Below are positions 33,568 through 45,219 of a DNA stretch of 64,000 bases, one piece after another; positions within the stretch are counted from its first letter, which is position 1, and the number at the start of each line of letters is the position of its first letter. The notes below the pieces were generated by a model, which saw nothing but the letters and a program-made list of their open reading frames with translations, was not told where the DNA came from and did no database searches. Both the position numbers and the translations under genes were made by a program. Origin of the DNA: Posidonia oceanica. Lineage: Eukaryota; Streptophyta; Magnoliopsida; Alismatales; Posidoniaceae. The stretch spans positions 6,249,001 to 6,313,000 of the forward strand of contig JAZBRS010000059.1 in NCBI GenBank assembly GCA_037176725.1. Reading direction: 5' to 3'.

Positions 33568-35271
33568 TCAAGGTCCAAAAACAAACTCTTTCAGAGATTT
33601 CACTGGAGAGCAATATCCATAGGCTATGGTGTCTCCCCACAGAGTATATCCTGATTAAGCATTCAGAGTCATTGCAGGCAGGCAGGCAGGCAGTTAAAAG
33701 CTATCATATGATGCAGAACGAGTTAAGTACCGAGAAAATAAAGATGACAACGTGCATAAAGAAATCTCACTAAACCACGAATAAAATGCAAATGTTGCCG
33801 TCAAGAAAAATTCTTTGCTAATGCTGTTGAAGCCGAAGAAAGGAAGATTTATTTCAGAATTACGAAAAGATGGATTGTCAATTATGGTGACAAGCACCTA
33901 GCAGTGCATGCAGACAAGATTCTGCCATCCATGAAGGAAAGAGGCCCAGGTAGAACCAGTGAGCCTGCAGAAAAATATGTATTATCACAAAATTTCAAAG
34001 ATAAAAAGATCACAGCTGAAAGGAAAAATGGACCAAAAAGATCAAAGAAAGATAGCAAAACATTGTTGTTCTGTACAAAAGAAATATTATCACATGATAA
34101 ACTTTGTATTGTATACACATGTCACAACATGCAATGATAACTTCATTCTACTAATACAAGCTTCCTCGTCAAAGTCAGGTGCCTACAACTGTAGAAAAGA
34201 GAGGGGCACAAGTCCTTCAGGACAAGCTGCACAAGCAATACTGCTTCTACCAAATACAGACCTAACTATAGACATCATGATTAAGAAGCTACTACAATAC
34301 CAGAAGCTCTCGTGAGATTCAACCTTTTGCTATACAGAGCTTTCAATAATTACTGACATACTAATAGTCCAAATCTTAGTCATGATAATGAATTCGTTAC
34401 CCAAATTTTTGGCCCCAAATTGATCAGATAGTCGACCAGATAATTTAGTTTTTGAAACACCTGAATTGGCGTAAATATTTTGAACTAAAACTTCTTCAGA
34501 AGAAGTTGAGATAAAATGAATGGATGGGTGACACTTGGTTCTGTACATGCCAACCTAGAAATGTTTCCTCTGGACAACAAAAGATGCACTAGATCATTTA
34601 ATTCAATTTGAGGCATTGCTTGAGTCGTTTAACAGGAAGTCCATTCTAAAATTTTCCTTTGATTTGGATAAAAAAGATGATTATTTGTTATATAGACTTT
34701 AGCAAAAGGTTCCTATAGTAGCATATAGGAAGCAAGTTATCTGAATGATGCTGAAAACAGAGGTATCAGAACAAACAAACCACATGAGATCACGGATGAA
34801 AAGTGCACATGGAATCATGAGTTCATTTTCAATCATGGCAAGCAACATTGTGAAAGCTGATAAACCTCTGATGTTATCTGGACTAAGATAATTTGTCCAC
34901 TGCACAAAATGACTCTTGTTTTAGGGAAATGATGATGTATGAGACACAAATAAACTTTTGTCTAGAAAATACTGTCATACCATCTGTGCAATTGGCATCC
35001 ACATAAACAAAAGAGTGGCTGTCCATCCGGACAGTGACCCAACAAACTTGACTCCGTTTTCAGAAAGTTTCCCTGTCCGTGCCTGCAAGGTTAGCATTGT
35101 GTGGTTAGGAAGTGGTCAAGAGTTAAAGGTGATAATTTTTACATCAGGTGAAATTGATTAAAGTCATTCAAGTGTGTCATATTCTAGGAAGACGCTTCAT
35201 AGAATCAGTTCAAACTTCATACAGAACTTCAGGTTCTATCAGAAGCACACACAGAAAATGATAAATGACAC

Positions 35272-35403
35272 GGTAAAGTGGAAGAGAATAATCTATCTAT
35301 GTATTATTGATCAACAGGCTACATATATATAGGACTGGATATAAACAAATATCCAATTACCCTATTACAAACTAACCTATATAACACTACAATAAGTCTA
35401 ACA
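35272..35403 (-). repeat. 3' LTR of the copia element
   Basis: The minus strand begins TGTTAGACTTATTG at 35403. Just outside that edge is the purine tract GCTTGAGGGGGAG-like sequence (35404-35418 on the minus strand), the usual plus-strand primer. It pairs with the right LTR of identical length. Confidence 0.9.
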
Positions 35404-35436
35404 CTCCCCCTCAAGCTGAAGCATATATATCTATCA

Positions 35437-37990
35437 TCAGAGCTTGGTACAAAGAGAATCATAAGGCCCAGTATTTAGTCTCTTAGTGAAAATATTTGCA
35501 AACTGATCAAAGGACTGCCTGTAAGGAGTAGAGATAATCCCTTGCATCACGATGTCTCGAACATAATGACAATCCACCTCTATATACTTGGTATGCTCAT
35601 GAAATATTGGATTGTTAACAATGTAGATAGCAGCCTGATTGTCACAATACATTGGCATAGGCACATCAACAGAGAAATCTAAATCTGTCAAGAAAGAGCG
35701 AAACCACATCATTTCACAAGCAGTCTGTGCCATTGATCGATATTCAGATTTAGCACTAGGTCTGGAGACAATATTCTGTTTCTTACTGCGCCATGTGACA
35801 AGATTTCCTCCAACATATGAGCAATATCCCGAAGTGGACTTCCGATCTCCTCTATCCCCTGTATAGTCAGAGTCTGAGTATGCCTCAATGCGCAAGTGTC
35901 CATTCTTTCCATAAACTAGTCCTTTACCAAAAGCCTTCTTAATGTAAGATAACACTCGTAAGACTCCCTGCTAATGTACTGTCCTTGACTCATGCATAAA
36001 CTAACTGAGTACACTAACAATGTATGCAACATCTAGACATGTGATAGTCACGTAAATCAGCTTCCCAATCGGGCCCCTGTATATCTTCCAAAAAAGGTGA
36101 CGAACTATCCTAGAAGTTTAGACTTTGATCAAACAGAGTGGTCTCTGGTTTGCACCCTAGAAGACCTGTCTTCTGCAGGAGGTTCAATGTATATTTCCTT
36201 TGGGACAGCGCCATCCTGTCTTTAGTGTAAGCAAACTCAATATCCAAGAAGTACTTAGGTCTGTCCATGTCCTTCGTGACAAAGTGTGTCTGCAAATAAT
36301 CTTGTCTTCTGAATGCCTGCAATATCACTGCCAGTCAACAGGATGTCACCCACATATACAGTAAGTATCACACAGCCACTATCCATCCGTCTGTAGAAAA
36401 CAGAGTGATCAACCGTACAGTGTCGAAAACCACTAGCAACAACAATACTACTGAACTTCTCAAACAAGACACGTAAACTCTGCTTGAGACCATAAATTAC
36501 TTTCCTAAGTAGACAAACCTGATGCTCCTGAGCAACATACCTAGGAAGTTGCTCCATGTACACCTGTTCTGTAAGATCACCATATAGGAAAGCATTTTTC
36601 ACGTCACTAAGCTCCCAAGACTCGTTTATTGCAATAGAGAGGATGACCCTTATGGAATTCAATCACGCTATTGGAGAAAAGGTCTCAGCATAGTCAACAC
36701 CATACTCCTGAGTGAATCCATGTGCTACCAGACGTGCCTTGTACCTGTCCACAATGCCATCAGGTTTGTACTAGACAGTAAACACCCATCTGCATGTAAC
36801 TATATTAGTTCTTGCTAGTTTAGAGACCAAATCCCATGTATCACGAGACACTAGTGCCTGCAACTCCTCATCCATAGATGCCTTCCACTGCGGTAGTAAG
36901 ATAGCCTCTTGGTAGTTCCTAGGAAGTAACTCAGAAGAGTTGGACAATGCAAAGGTACGAAAAGCTGGATGAAGTCTATAATAGGTAACAAATTTTGAAA
37001 TAGGATGGACAATGGTGACACGTGTACCTTTTCGAATGACAATTGGCATAGTAAGGTCTATGGGTGGCAGATCTACAGATGTTGAATAAGTAAAGGCTAG
37101 AGGAGGGCATTGGCATCGATAATATACCTGTAAAGGACAAGACACCTCTTTTTCTATAGTAATAGTGTCAGTGGCATCAGTATTACAAGACTCCACAATA
37201 GAGGATAAAGGAATACTCTCAGACAAAGAGTCAATACTATCAAAGAAGCACTGAGTCTCAAAAAATGTAACATCTGTAGACACAATGTACTTCCTAGTAG
37301 AAGGAATAAAACATCTATACCCTCGCTGAGTACGAGAGTATCCGACAAATACACATCGAACAGACCGTAAGGCCAATTTATCCATATTCGGAGTCAAATC
37401 CTGAATAAAAGCAACACAGCAAACACCCGTGGAGTAAGAAAAAAAATCTCCATGTCAGAACGTAACAGTCGCAGTGGAATCCCCCTCCCCCCAAACAGGA
37501 TAAACGGCATATGGTTAATAAGATAGGAGACAGTGAGGATTGCATCAGACCACAAATACTTGGGAATATGCATCTCAAGCATGATGGAATGAGCTACATC
37601 AAGGATATGTCGATGTTTACGCTCAACAATACCATTTTACTGAGATATATGTGGACAAAAAGTTTGATGTATAACACCTAGAGATTCACAATAACTTTGA
37701 AGATTTATTTGAGTAAATTCCAAGACATTATCAGTGCGAAGAACTTTAGGAGTAACAGAATATTAATTCATTATTTCAGCAAATTTTTTTTTTGATAGTA
37801 TCAAGAACACTATCTATCAACAAATAAACTCATGAAACATGAAAGAAATCATCAATAAATACAATATAATATCTATAACCAGACATAAAGTATGTTATGA
37901 TAAGACCCCATACATCACAATGAATTAATTCAAAAAGACTCTGAATGCGAACAAAATGAAGACTACGAAAGATAACACGATGGTGCTTTC
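35437..37990 (-). pseudogene. copia pol fragments: integrase, reverse transcriptase, RNase H
   Basis: From right to left: integrase core remnants (about 37990-37400, including HIPKYLWSDAI-like sequence) and the integrase tail/RT start at 37397-36771 (SVRCVFVGYSRTQRGYRCF, then WKASMDEELQAL). RT follows at 36662-36110 (ELSDVKNAFLYGDLTEQVYM, DHSVFYRRMDSG, VYVGDILLTGSD in place of YVDD). RNase H is at 35955-35437 (GDRKSTSGYCSYVGGNLVTW, CDNQAAIYI, HTKYIEVDCH). The catalytic YVDD has become YVGD. At least five frame breaks separate the pieces, so no polyprotein can be made. Confidence 0.85.
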
Positions 37991-38329
37991 CCAACTAACA
38001 AGACTCACAATCAAAGGAAGAAACAGATATCCAAGGAAGTGCTTACTGTAATTTTCAATAAGAAGGATGACCCAAGCGACGATGCCAGATGAGCGTCGAT
38101 TCTACTATAGAAGCCAATGACACAAGTCCTCGAGGTAATTCATCTTTAACCAACAGATAGACACCTTAGCCTCGCTCATGCCCTAAACCAATCCTCTTCC
38201 CCGTCTGTAGGTCCTGAAAGGTACAGTGAAAAGGGAAGAAGGTTACATAACAAAGTAGTTGTTTGGTAATGGCACTAATGGACAAAAGATTAACTGGAAA
38301 TTCGGGAACATAGAGGACTTTGTCTAATG

Positions 38330-38985
38330 TTAACTAATATCTGACAATTGGGATATACGGGAATAAAGGTCAATAGTATCTGTCATGTGGTATGATGCTC
38401 TTGAGTTTATAATCCAAGAACTGTCCCTAGAGGCTAAAAAAGTAGAGGTACCGGAGGTTGAGGCAATAGCATGCGATGCCATAGTAGTAGAAGACTGGCG
38501 CTCTCGGAACTGAAGGAACTGAGCATACTCATCCTGAGAGAGTGTCACTGACAAAGTACTAGTAGTAGGAGTATCTACAGGTGATATACTCTGTATCTCA
38601 GTGAACTGTGCCCAATCTGGTCTTCTAAATTTCTCTCAACAACAATCTGATCTGTGGTTAGTGTGACCACAGTGCTCACATGGAAGGCGGCCTCGACCAT
38701 CTGTACGTCCACGTCGGCCTCTTCTGAGACTTGAACTGCGACCACGAGTAGCAACCATGGTAGAGTGATTTGAAGTGGAAGTGGGAGTACTAGTGGAGAT
38801 GCACAGAACTCGAGAGAAGGTGGTCTCAAGACTGAAAACGGAATCCGCACCAAGAATCTGGCCCCGAACCTGAGACGAGAGTTTCTGAGTGAGACTAGAA
38901 AGGTAGGCTGTAACAGCTAGCTCCTCACGATATCGACGCATAATACTAACATCGGATGTTAGTGGCCGATATATATCGAGCTCAT
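38330..38985 (-). pseudogene. copia gag fragment
   Basis: On the minus strand the frame from 38941 reads RRYREELAVTAYLSSLTQ and LSSQVRGQILGADSVFSL. It then runs through an Arg/Gly-rich patch to a retroviral zinc knuckle CEHCGHTNHRSDCC (CX2CX4HX4C). Downstream, in a shifted frame, 38554-38330 carries QDEYAQFLQFRE and SSWIINSRASYHMT. The last is the start of the protease (DSGAS-type site with Asp replaced by Asn). Frame changes and stops around 38570 and 38990 break the polyprotein. Gag would form the particle; this copy cannot. Confidence 0.75.
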
Positions 38986-39913
38986 CCAGAAGAGCCCAAA
39001 GAGTAGCAAAATGGTCCTAGACTGAACTGTCTCCCATCCTCAGTATAAAAATCTGCTCATATATCTCAAAAACATGTGAGATGTTCTTCTCATAGTCATA
39101 CATCTGCCTCAAAGTGTCCCAAATTTTCTTAACAGGTAGTAGAATCATTACACCTCAAGCAACCAGTCCTCATAGGTATTGTCTTTCGTGTCAAGAGGCG
39201 GCTATATAAGATGCCTGATCTTGCATGTGCAGCAAGGAAGGTCTCAAAACTTTGTGTAGTTTTTCCCATTGAGTTTTTTCGAGGTCCCACTTAAGTTTTT
39301 AATCAACGATTCCCTAGAAGCCATAACGATTCTCAAGGAGCACAATCTAAATCGGTCTGTCCAGAGTCAAAAAAGAGGATTCTCAGTGCAAAAATAGCCC
39401 CAAACAGGTTGTGAAACGATCCAGGACACCCCAGGGAATAGTAGAACAGGTGGACAACAAGAAACCACCCATAGTAGTAGTAGTATAGAATGTACACAAC
39501 TCTTTTCATAGACTGCTCAGCAGTAGTAGCCACCGGCTAGGTTGCCGGTGGTAGGACGGACAGCCGGTGAAATGGTGGCCGCAAAGGAGTAGAGCGGCCC
39601 TAAACGGACCGCTGAACAGGCCCTACGGCCTGTCTAAAGGTGTCGGAATGGCTTGAAGGAGTCGCCGGTGGCTATGGAGGGGCCTACTGGCCCTAACGAC
39701 GGCGGTAGAGGGGGCTGAAGGCCCTAGCGGCACCAACGGAAGGGGCTGAAGGCCCTAGCGGCAGTTGCGGGAGGGTCTGTGGACTCTAGCGGCGGCGGGA
39801 GAAGGACCGAAGGATCTAGTCAATGACAGAACAGTGGCCTAAAGGCCTTGTCAGCGGCGAAAAGGATGCTGGAGGTGGCCGGCGGCTGAGGAAACCCTAG
39901 GATTTTCTCCTAA

Positions 39914-39926
39914 GCTTTGGTACCAA
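39914..39926 (-). other. copia primer-binding site
   Basis: The minus strand reads TTGGTACCAAAGC directly after the LTR, a mutated form of the initiator-Met-tRNA PBS TGGTATCAGAGC used by most plant copia elements. Confidence 0.7.
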
Positions 39927-40058
39927 TACAAAGTGGGAGAGAATAATCCATCTATGTGTTATTGATCAACAAGTTACATAAATATAGGGCTGGATATAAA
40001 CGGATATCCAATTACCCTATTACAAACTAACTCATATAACACTACAATAAGTTTAACA
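39927..40058 (-). repeat. 5' LTR of the copia element
   Basis: The minus strand begins TGTTAAACTTATTG at 40058 and ends ...CACTTTGTA at 39927, next to the PBS. A TATA-like stretch occurs in its middle (around 39985). Confidence 0.9.
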
Positions 40059-41829
40059 GGCACAATTAAGTTTAGTGACACTAGAAGTTTTTGGGTTATG
40101 GGCTATCAAGGAACAACTTGAAGTAACACTAACAATATACTGCATTCCATTCTCAACAACATGAATACTAGAATTGTTAAATACTATAACTAATAGGAAC
40201 TCTAACCTATACAACATTTATTTTGAAACTAGATGCATTATGCTAAGCTGAACTAGATTAACTGTTCATTGCCACTCTCTTTCCAAAAGGAGTCAATAGA
40301 TGAAATACACAAACATGTAGAACAGTTCGATTTCACTAATTGAGGTTATAAATAGCTAAAATCTTTTGTGAATAACTGAAGTTGCTCATCTGTAACTAGA
40401 GAACAGCAGACATATTAGAGACACCAGACACAGAGGCAACTGTAGAAACCAGCATGATCATTGGGACAATCACAACTGAACTTACCATGACAACAGCAGC
40501 AATTGCTGAAGTGCAAGAGACCAATCCAGGCAAGATGCTATTAGGAACAAAAGGAACAAATGTCGACCACATAACCTGCAATCCAAATGATCTGAAATCT
40601 AATCAGATCAAGAGACCAATGTAGAGAAGTATTATGTACAAGAACCCAGTAAATTCGCCTGACATAGCACTGAGAGCCCACCAATTGTAGTAAAATCCTC
40701 CCATAGCCGCCAGATACCCTCATCAAGCCAATTGAAATAATTCAAGAAATTGAGGAAAAGGCCAGAGGCCACAACCACTTTTGTCATAATAAATTGGGGC
40801 ATGGGCATTGACTCGGCCATTGCAAGTTGCACAATCACAACATAAGTCGACACCACGCCCAATGTCTGAACCAGAACAGCCTCTATCTCATTCTTCTTCG
40901 CGAAGTATGACAGCAATGAAAGATTCCCAAGTAGTCCTGTCAACATACCCTGCCACCAGCAAACCCAAATTCCCAGCAACAAGCAATAACAAACAGACAG
41001 AAATTGGCAGTAGTTTACCAGCCATGGAACAGCAAAAAGTGCAGACTTGTTTCCGGCGAGAAGGTTCCGGGAATTGAGAACTATCTGGGGAAGCTGGAGT
41101 AGGAGGAAAGGTACAATGGCCGCCCCAGCGAACCTCGCTGTCGTTGAATCCCATTCTCTGATTCCAGAGGAATCCTGCAAATTTTTTAAAAACAAATTAA
41201 AAATAACCAATAAAGATCGGATCTTCGATACAAAACATCAATTGGGTAAGCTGAGAAAGTAAGAAAATGAGGCGCTTAGAATGGCACCCACCAACAAAAA
41301 TCAAATCCTCTGAATAAAACACAAATTGGGTAAGCGAAAAAAGTAGGCAATGAGACTCCTAGAATGCCTTCCACCAACAAAGATCAAATCTTTGCTACAA
41401 AACAACAATCAGGTAACAGTAGGAGATGAGAAACCTATAATGCCATCCACCAACAAAGAACAAAACTTTTGAACAAAACACCAATTGGGTAAGCAGAGAA
41501 AATAGGAGATGAGACACCTAGAATGCTTCCCACCAACAAAGATCAAACATATCGAACAAAACACCAATTAGGTAAGCAGAGAAAGTATCAGACGCTTACA
41601 ATGCCATCCACTAGCAAAGAACAAATCTTTTTGAACAAAACATGAATGGTCTTTTTGAACAAAACATGAATGGTTTAAGCGGAGTACCTTGGAGTCCACA
41701 GCCGAAGGAGAACCCTCTGTGCAGAAAAGTTGTCCATGACGATGACGAACATGGCCGGTGCTTGAAGAAAGGGACCGACTTGGTTGTCTGGGGGTTAATA
41801 AGGATGAACTAGATGAAGGGAAGGATCAT

Positions 41830-43840
41830 TTGGCGTGGGCAGATAAGAGGCTGCGGGAAATCGGAAAGGAGACGTGGAGGAGTGTGAGAGGTCACGGGGT
41901 CCGAGTGGAAGGGACGAGCAGTGGAGCAGAGGAAAGAGAGGAGTTGGGACTTGGGAGGAGACAGGGAACGGAAAGGAGACGTGGACAGTTGAGAAGTGGC
42001 CACGTCAGTTGAATAAGTGGCAGGACCAGCGAATGAGATTACCAATGCCCAGTTGAATGGACGGTTGAGATCTGTTTCTATGACTTGGTTGCACAGTTTC
42101 GGTTGCATAACCTTTCTCTACCAAGGTGGACAAGACAACGATTAAGAGTATATCCAAAGTTGAAGAGCACCTTAGTTGGCCAATTAATTGAACTACCTGA
42201 TTTGGTTATTAGCATCAATTTCCATAACGTGAAGGTGTTGACTCTTGTACACCAAATATTAAGAGTTGGTTTGACAATTAAAGTGGATTATTGATTTTTT
42301 TTTTTTTATCTATTTATATCTTTAAAAAAAAAAAAAAGTCTTATTATATTTTTAGATTTTTTTTCTCTTTCTATTAAACAAACATTATTTTCCAATTATA
42401 TCACCACTTTTCAAATAATTCATTCACGGTAATCTATAAACAAATGGACCCTAAATTTATCCAAGAAAGGTAATAATGTAACAATTTATGTAGTTATATT
42501 TCCATGTCTAAGATGTGATGATAACTTGATTACGAAAGTCAAGATATAAGATTAAAAATAATTATAATACCAGTAGCAGAGATGAGTGATGTGAGTTAGT
42601 GTCATTTACTAGAATAGGCTTTGGATCATTATGATGCAATTAGAATCGCAACTTTTCACCAAAAGCTAGTTTTTTTTTAGCAAAAGTTACATATTACCGT
42701 TTTTGTATCAGTATTTTTTTTAGTTCAAATTATAGAAAAGTTATTCACAACTTTTCAAAGAAAAACTATTAAAGAAAAATCCATTTGGAACTATTTCTTC
42801 TGTACAAGTGTTTTTTCAAAAGTTAAAGTTCTAAACACAATTCGAAACGGGACCTTAGTATTATAGTCTGATTGCTAATGTATGATATATGTATTTTCCT
42901 AACCTCTAAAGTCTTGTACCGAGGCATTGCAAGGGCAGTTACTCCCATACTTACAAAAAAAAAAAACATTAGAAGTAGGAATTACCAAAGAGCAAAAGTT
43001 GAGAGATAATGTAAATCATCCATCCTATATAAATTTCAAATTACATGCTTCCTACTCTAAGAGTTGCTTTGAATCCTATAGATAGTTACAAATTAATCAA
43101 AATTGATGATGTTTGTAGGTTTGTTTGAGAAGTTTTATTCTAAAGACTTCACAAATCAAGAGAAACTGCATCTAAGCTACTAATTACAATATTATGAGCA
43201 GAATATATTTCGTGATCATCAATTTCTAAAATCGATTACACTTTCTAAATTTTGTTGGACATTGGCAGAAACCGAGAAGTCAAATATCTATCCTCTTGTA
43301 AAAAAATTTGATTCGTCTTGTGTCAACTCTTTTGGTTTCAACTACAAATACTAAATGAACATTCTCAGCTATAAAGTTTGTTAAATCAGACTTCACAACA
43401 AGATGAAAGATGTATTTTTTCTATATTATTTAGTTATTTATATTAAAAAAAAATTTACCAAGAACATTAACACTACTATATTAATTCATTATTTCATTGA
43501 TGTGATTGAGTAAAAGGCACAATTTTGTTGAAGATTAAGTTAGTTAAGATTTTAGTATTGTTTTTTGTAAATACCCATATTACTAATAAATGGATATATT
43601 TTTGGGTATTTTATGAAAGCTAAATTATTTTCTTGGATTGTTTTTTGTAAACATCTAGTTTTACTAGATATTTGTTTTGTTACTTTATGGAAAAAGAAAG
43701 AATACTATATTTTTTTTTCTAAGAATCATTTGTATTTTTATTAAGATAGTTTTTAATTTTTTATAGTTTCATATAACTATACATATAATACGAAGAGTTG
43801 TTCTCCTGTGATTTACTGTCTATCTCCATCACTACCCTCA
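41830..43840. other. intergenic, AT-rich
   Basis: 41160-41690 (inside the MEX1-like gene) contains four degenerate copies of an ~85-bp unit with CCACCAACAAAGATCAAA. To the right, 41830-42290 has unsupported short frames and 42290-43840 is AT-rich with poly-A and poly-T runs. No gene is recognised. Confidence 0.5.
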
Positions 43841-43844
43841 AGCT

Positions 43845-44200
43845 GTTTGGATGCCTAAAGGTTGAAGAGTTCATTTTTGAGGAAATAGAGTGCCGTCAAA
43901 GTTATCCAACTTCCTGGTGGAGGAAAAATGGTTCGGAACTTTGTTGAGGGAGGATGATGGATGGGTACATGAATGAAAAACAAATGGAAAATTTTTTGCA
44001 CTTATGATTGGTCGTTAGCTGTAGTTGTTATATTTTATGGGTTTAAGGAGTTTCTATTCATGTTGCACCTAACTACCATTCAAATTGTTCCATATCTTTT
44101 TTATTATTTTTACTTTGATTAGGAATAGGATGTCAACTTTTAGAAACTTGGTTTTAACCTGATAGCTGGTGAATAATCCTTTAAAAGGAATTAACCTCTT
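43845..44200 (+). pseudogene. 3' scrap of an NLR gene and its downstream flank
   Basis: 43845-44000 aligns with the last ~150 bp of the intact NLR (about 50870-51015). Shared words are TTGAAGAGTTC, ATGGTTCGGAACTTTG versus GTGGTTCGAAACTTTG, and GAGGATGATGGATGGGTACATGAA versus a matching run at 50980. The following 44040-44200 also matches the sequence downstream of the intact gene (51190-51385), e.g. CCATATCTTTTTT. The upstream 3 kb of the gene is absent. This is what remains of a tandem NLR copy. Confidence 0.7.
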
Positions 44201-44703
44201 CTTCGTCACGAAAGCAATGGTTTGTATTGTAGTGGTGGCATGTCATGTGTGGTGGACACTGGTGGAGGTGGTTGGCTATGGTCCCACTTGTTGATAAATC
44301 TTGTATGGTGGACAATGGTGGTGGTGGTGGTTGGCTACGGTTCCACTTGGTTCATCGTCTCAGTGTATTGCTTTTTTTGAAGTTTGAGTTGCCGTCCTGG
44401 TGTGGGTGCAAGAAAGGGGATTTCACTCAAAGATCAGGTATACATGCAGTAGAAATCTTGTCATTTACTCTCATTGTTTTGGTCCCAACATACATATATC
44501 ATGTACTTTGATTTTGGTTATTCTTGTTTTGATCTTTAATTTCAAAAAAAAGGAAAAGAAAAGATGTTGTACCTTTTGTTCTATTCTGATTGTCTGATCG
44601 AATTTGGAGTTTTGCTTTGACGAGCTTTCGATATATATTGTTCCGACATATGCACAACTTAAGCTGCAAGGATCCAATTACAGAAGAAATTTTTTTACAT
44701 GAA

Positions 44704-45219
44704 ATAAGATTTTACCAAAAAATGGGGGGAATTTTTTTTTTATTGTATTACATAACCTAAATCTGCTTTTGATTTTACGTGAATATGTTTATTTAGTAGC
44801 ATAAATTTCTCAAAAAAAGTGGCTATTTAATATCTCAAATATTTCTAAATTTATTCTAAATGTGTCTTGTACCTCCCATTATTGATTAAATATGGACATT
44901 GAGTTTTTCTACGTGTATACTTCTATGAGGTCAGGACCAAATACATTTGGTTGTGACTTAATTTGGTAAGATCAAGTTCATCTAGATGTTAAATTTTCAT
45001 CTAATGTTATGTTCATAAGAAATAAACCTTAGATCTTGATTATATTATTTAAAATTTGTTATGAACTAAATATCAAGTTGGTTGAAGATATTTTGAGTAG
45101 AAATTGAATATGTACAATATAACATATCTTTTGAACTTTATAAAGTAAAAATTTACATGTTGTTTGGATTGCTATACTAAAAGTCTCCTAATCACTTGAA
45201 TTTATTTTTGCATAAATAA
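44704..45219 (+). repeat. 0.5-kb direct duplication, copy A
   Basis: It runs from AAGATTTTACCAAAAAATGG to GCATAAATAA and is matched along its whole length, with scattered changes, by copy B at 47117-47629. Copy B is directly upstream of the intact NLR gene, so copy A probably marks the promoter-side flank of a lost tandem NLR. Confidence 0.85.

Larger units (their letters stand above)
35272..40058 (-). mobile_element. Ty1/copia retrotransposon with 132-bp LTRs, decayed
   Basis: This is a complete 4,787-bp insertion: LTRs at 35272-35403 and 39927-40058, a PBS next to the right LTR, a purine tract next to the left, and flanking 5-bp duplications GACAC (35267-35271) and GGCAC (40059-40063). Gag, integrase, RT and RNase H remains lie in copia order on the minus strand. 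The short LTR and gag style suggest the Ale/Retrofit group. By eye the LTRs differ at about 15 of 132 positions, so the insertion is old. It sits inside a 5.4-kb intron of the MEX1-like gene, in the same orientation. Confidence 0.92.
33568..41829 (-). pseudogene. MEX1-like maltose exporter, split by a copia insertion
   Basis: Nine exon pieces fit the plastid maltose transporter MEX1: ~41825-41688 (Ser-rich, transit-peptide-like), 41174-41019 (AGAAIVPFLLLQLPQIVLN), 40949-40659 (GMLTGLLGNLSLLSYFAKK), 40575-40486 (VMWSTFVPFVPNSILPG), 35082-34981 (ARTGKLSENGVKFVGSLSGW), 34899-34781 (WTNYLSPDNIRGLS), 33964-33898, 33823-33771 and 33650-33568 (VKSLKEFVFGP, stop). The protein exports starch-derived maltose from the chloroplast across the inner envelope by several membrane helices. 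Splice phases agree across nearly all junctions; one donor is GC (40658). Problems: no in-frame ATG, since a TGA sits at 41828-41826 and an ATG one base off; and exon 7 ends in TAG (33900-33898) in a phase that does not fit exon 8. GNG-type glycines are replaced (AMIENELMIP). It is probably inactive, though an unseen upstream exon could change that. Confidence 0.8.

Noticed and set aside
34958..35161. Plus-strand open frame over 34958-35161
   Set aside because: It is the antisense shadow of a MEX1-like exon (35082-34981), which matches the family on the minus strand.
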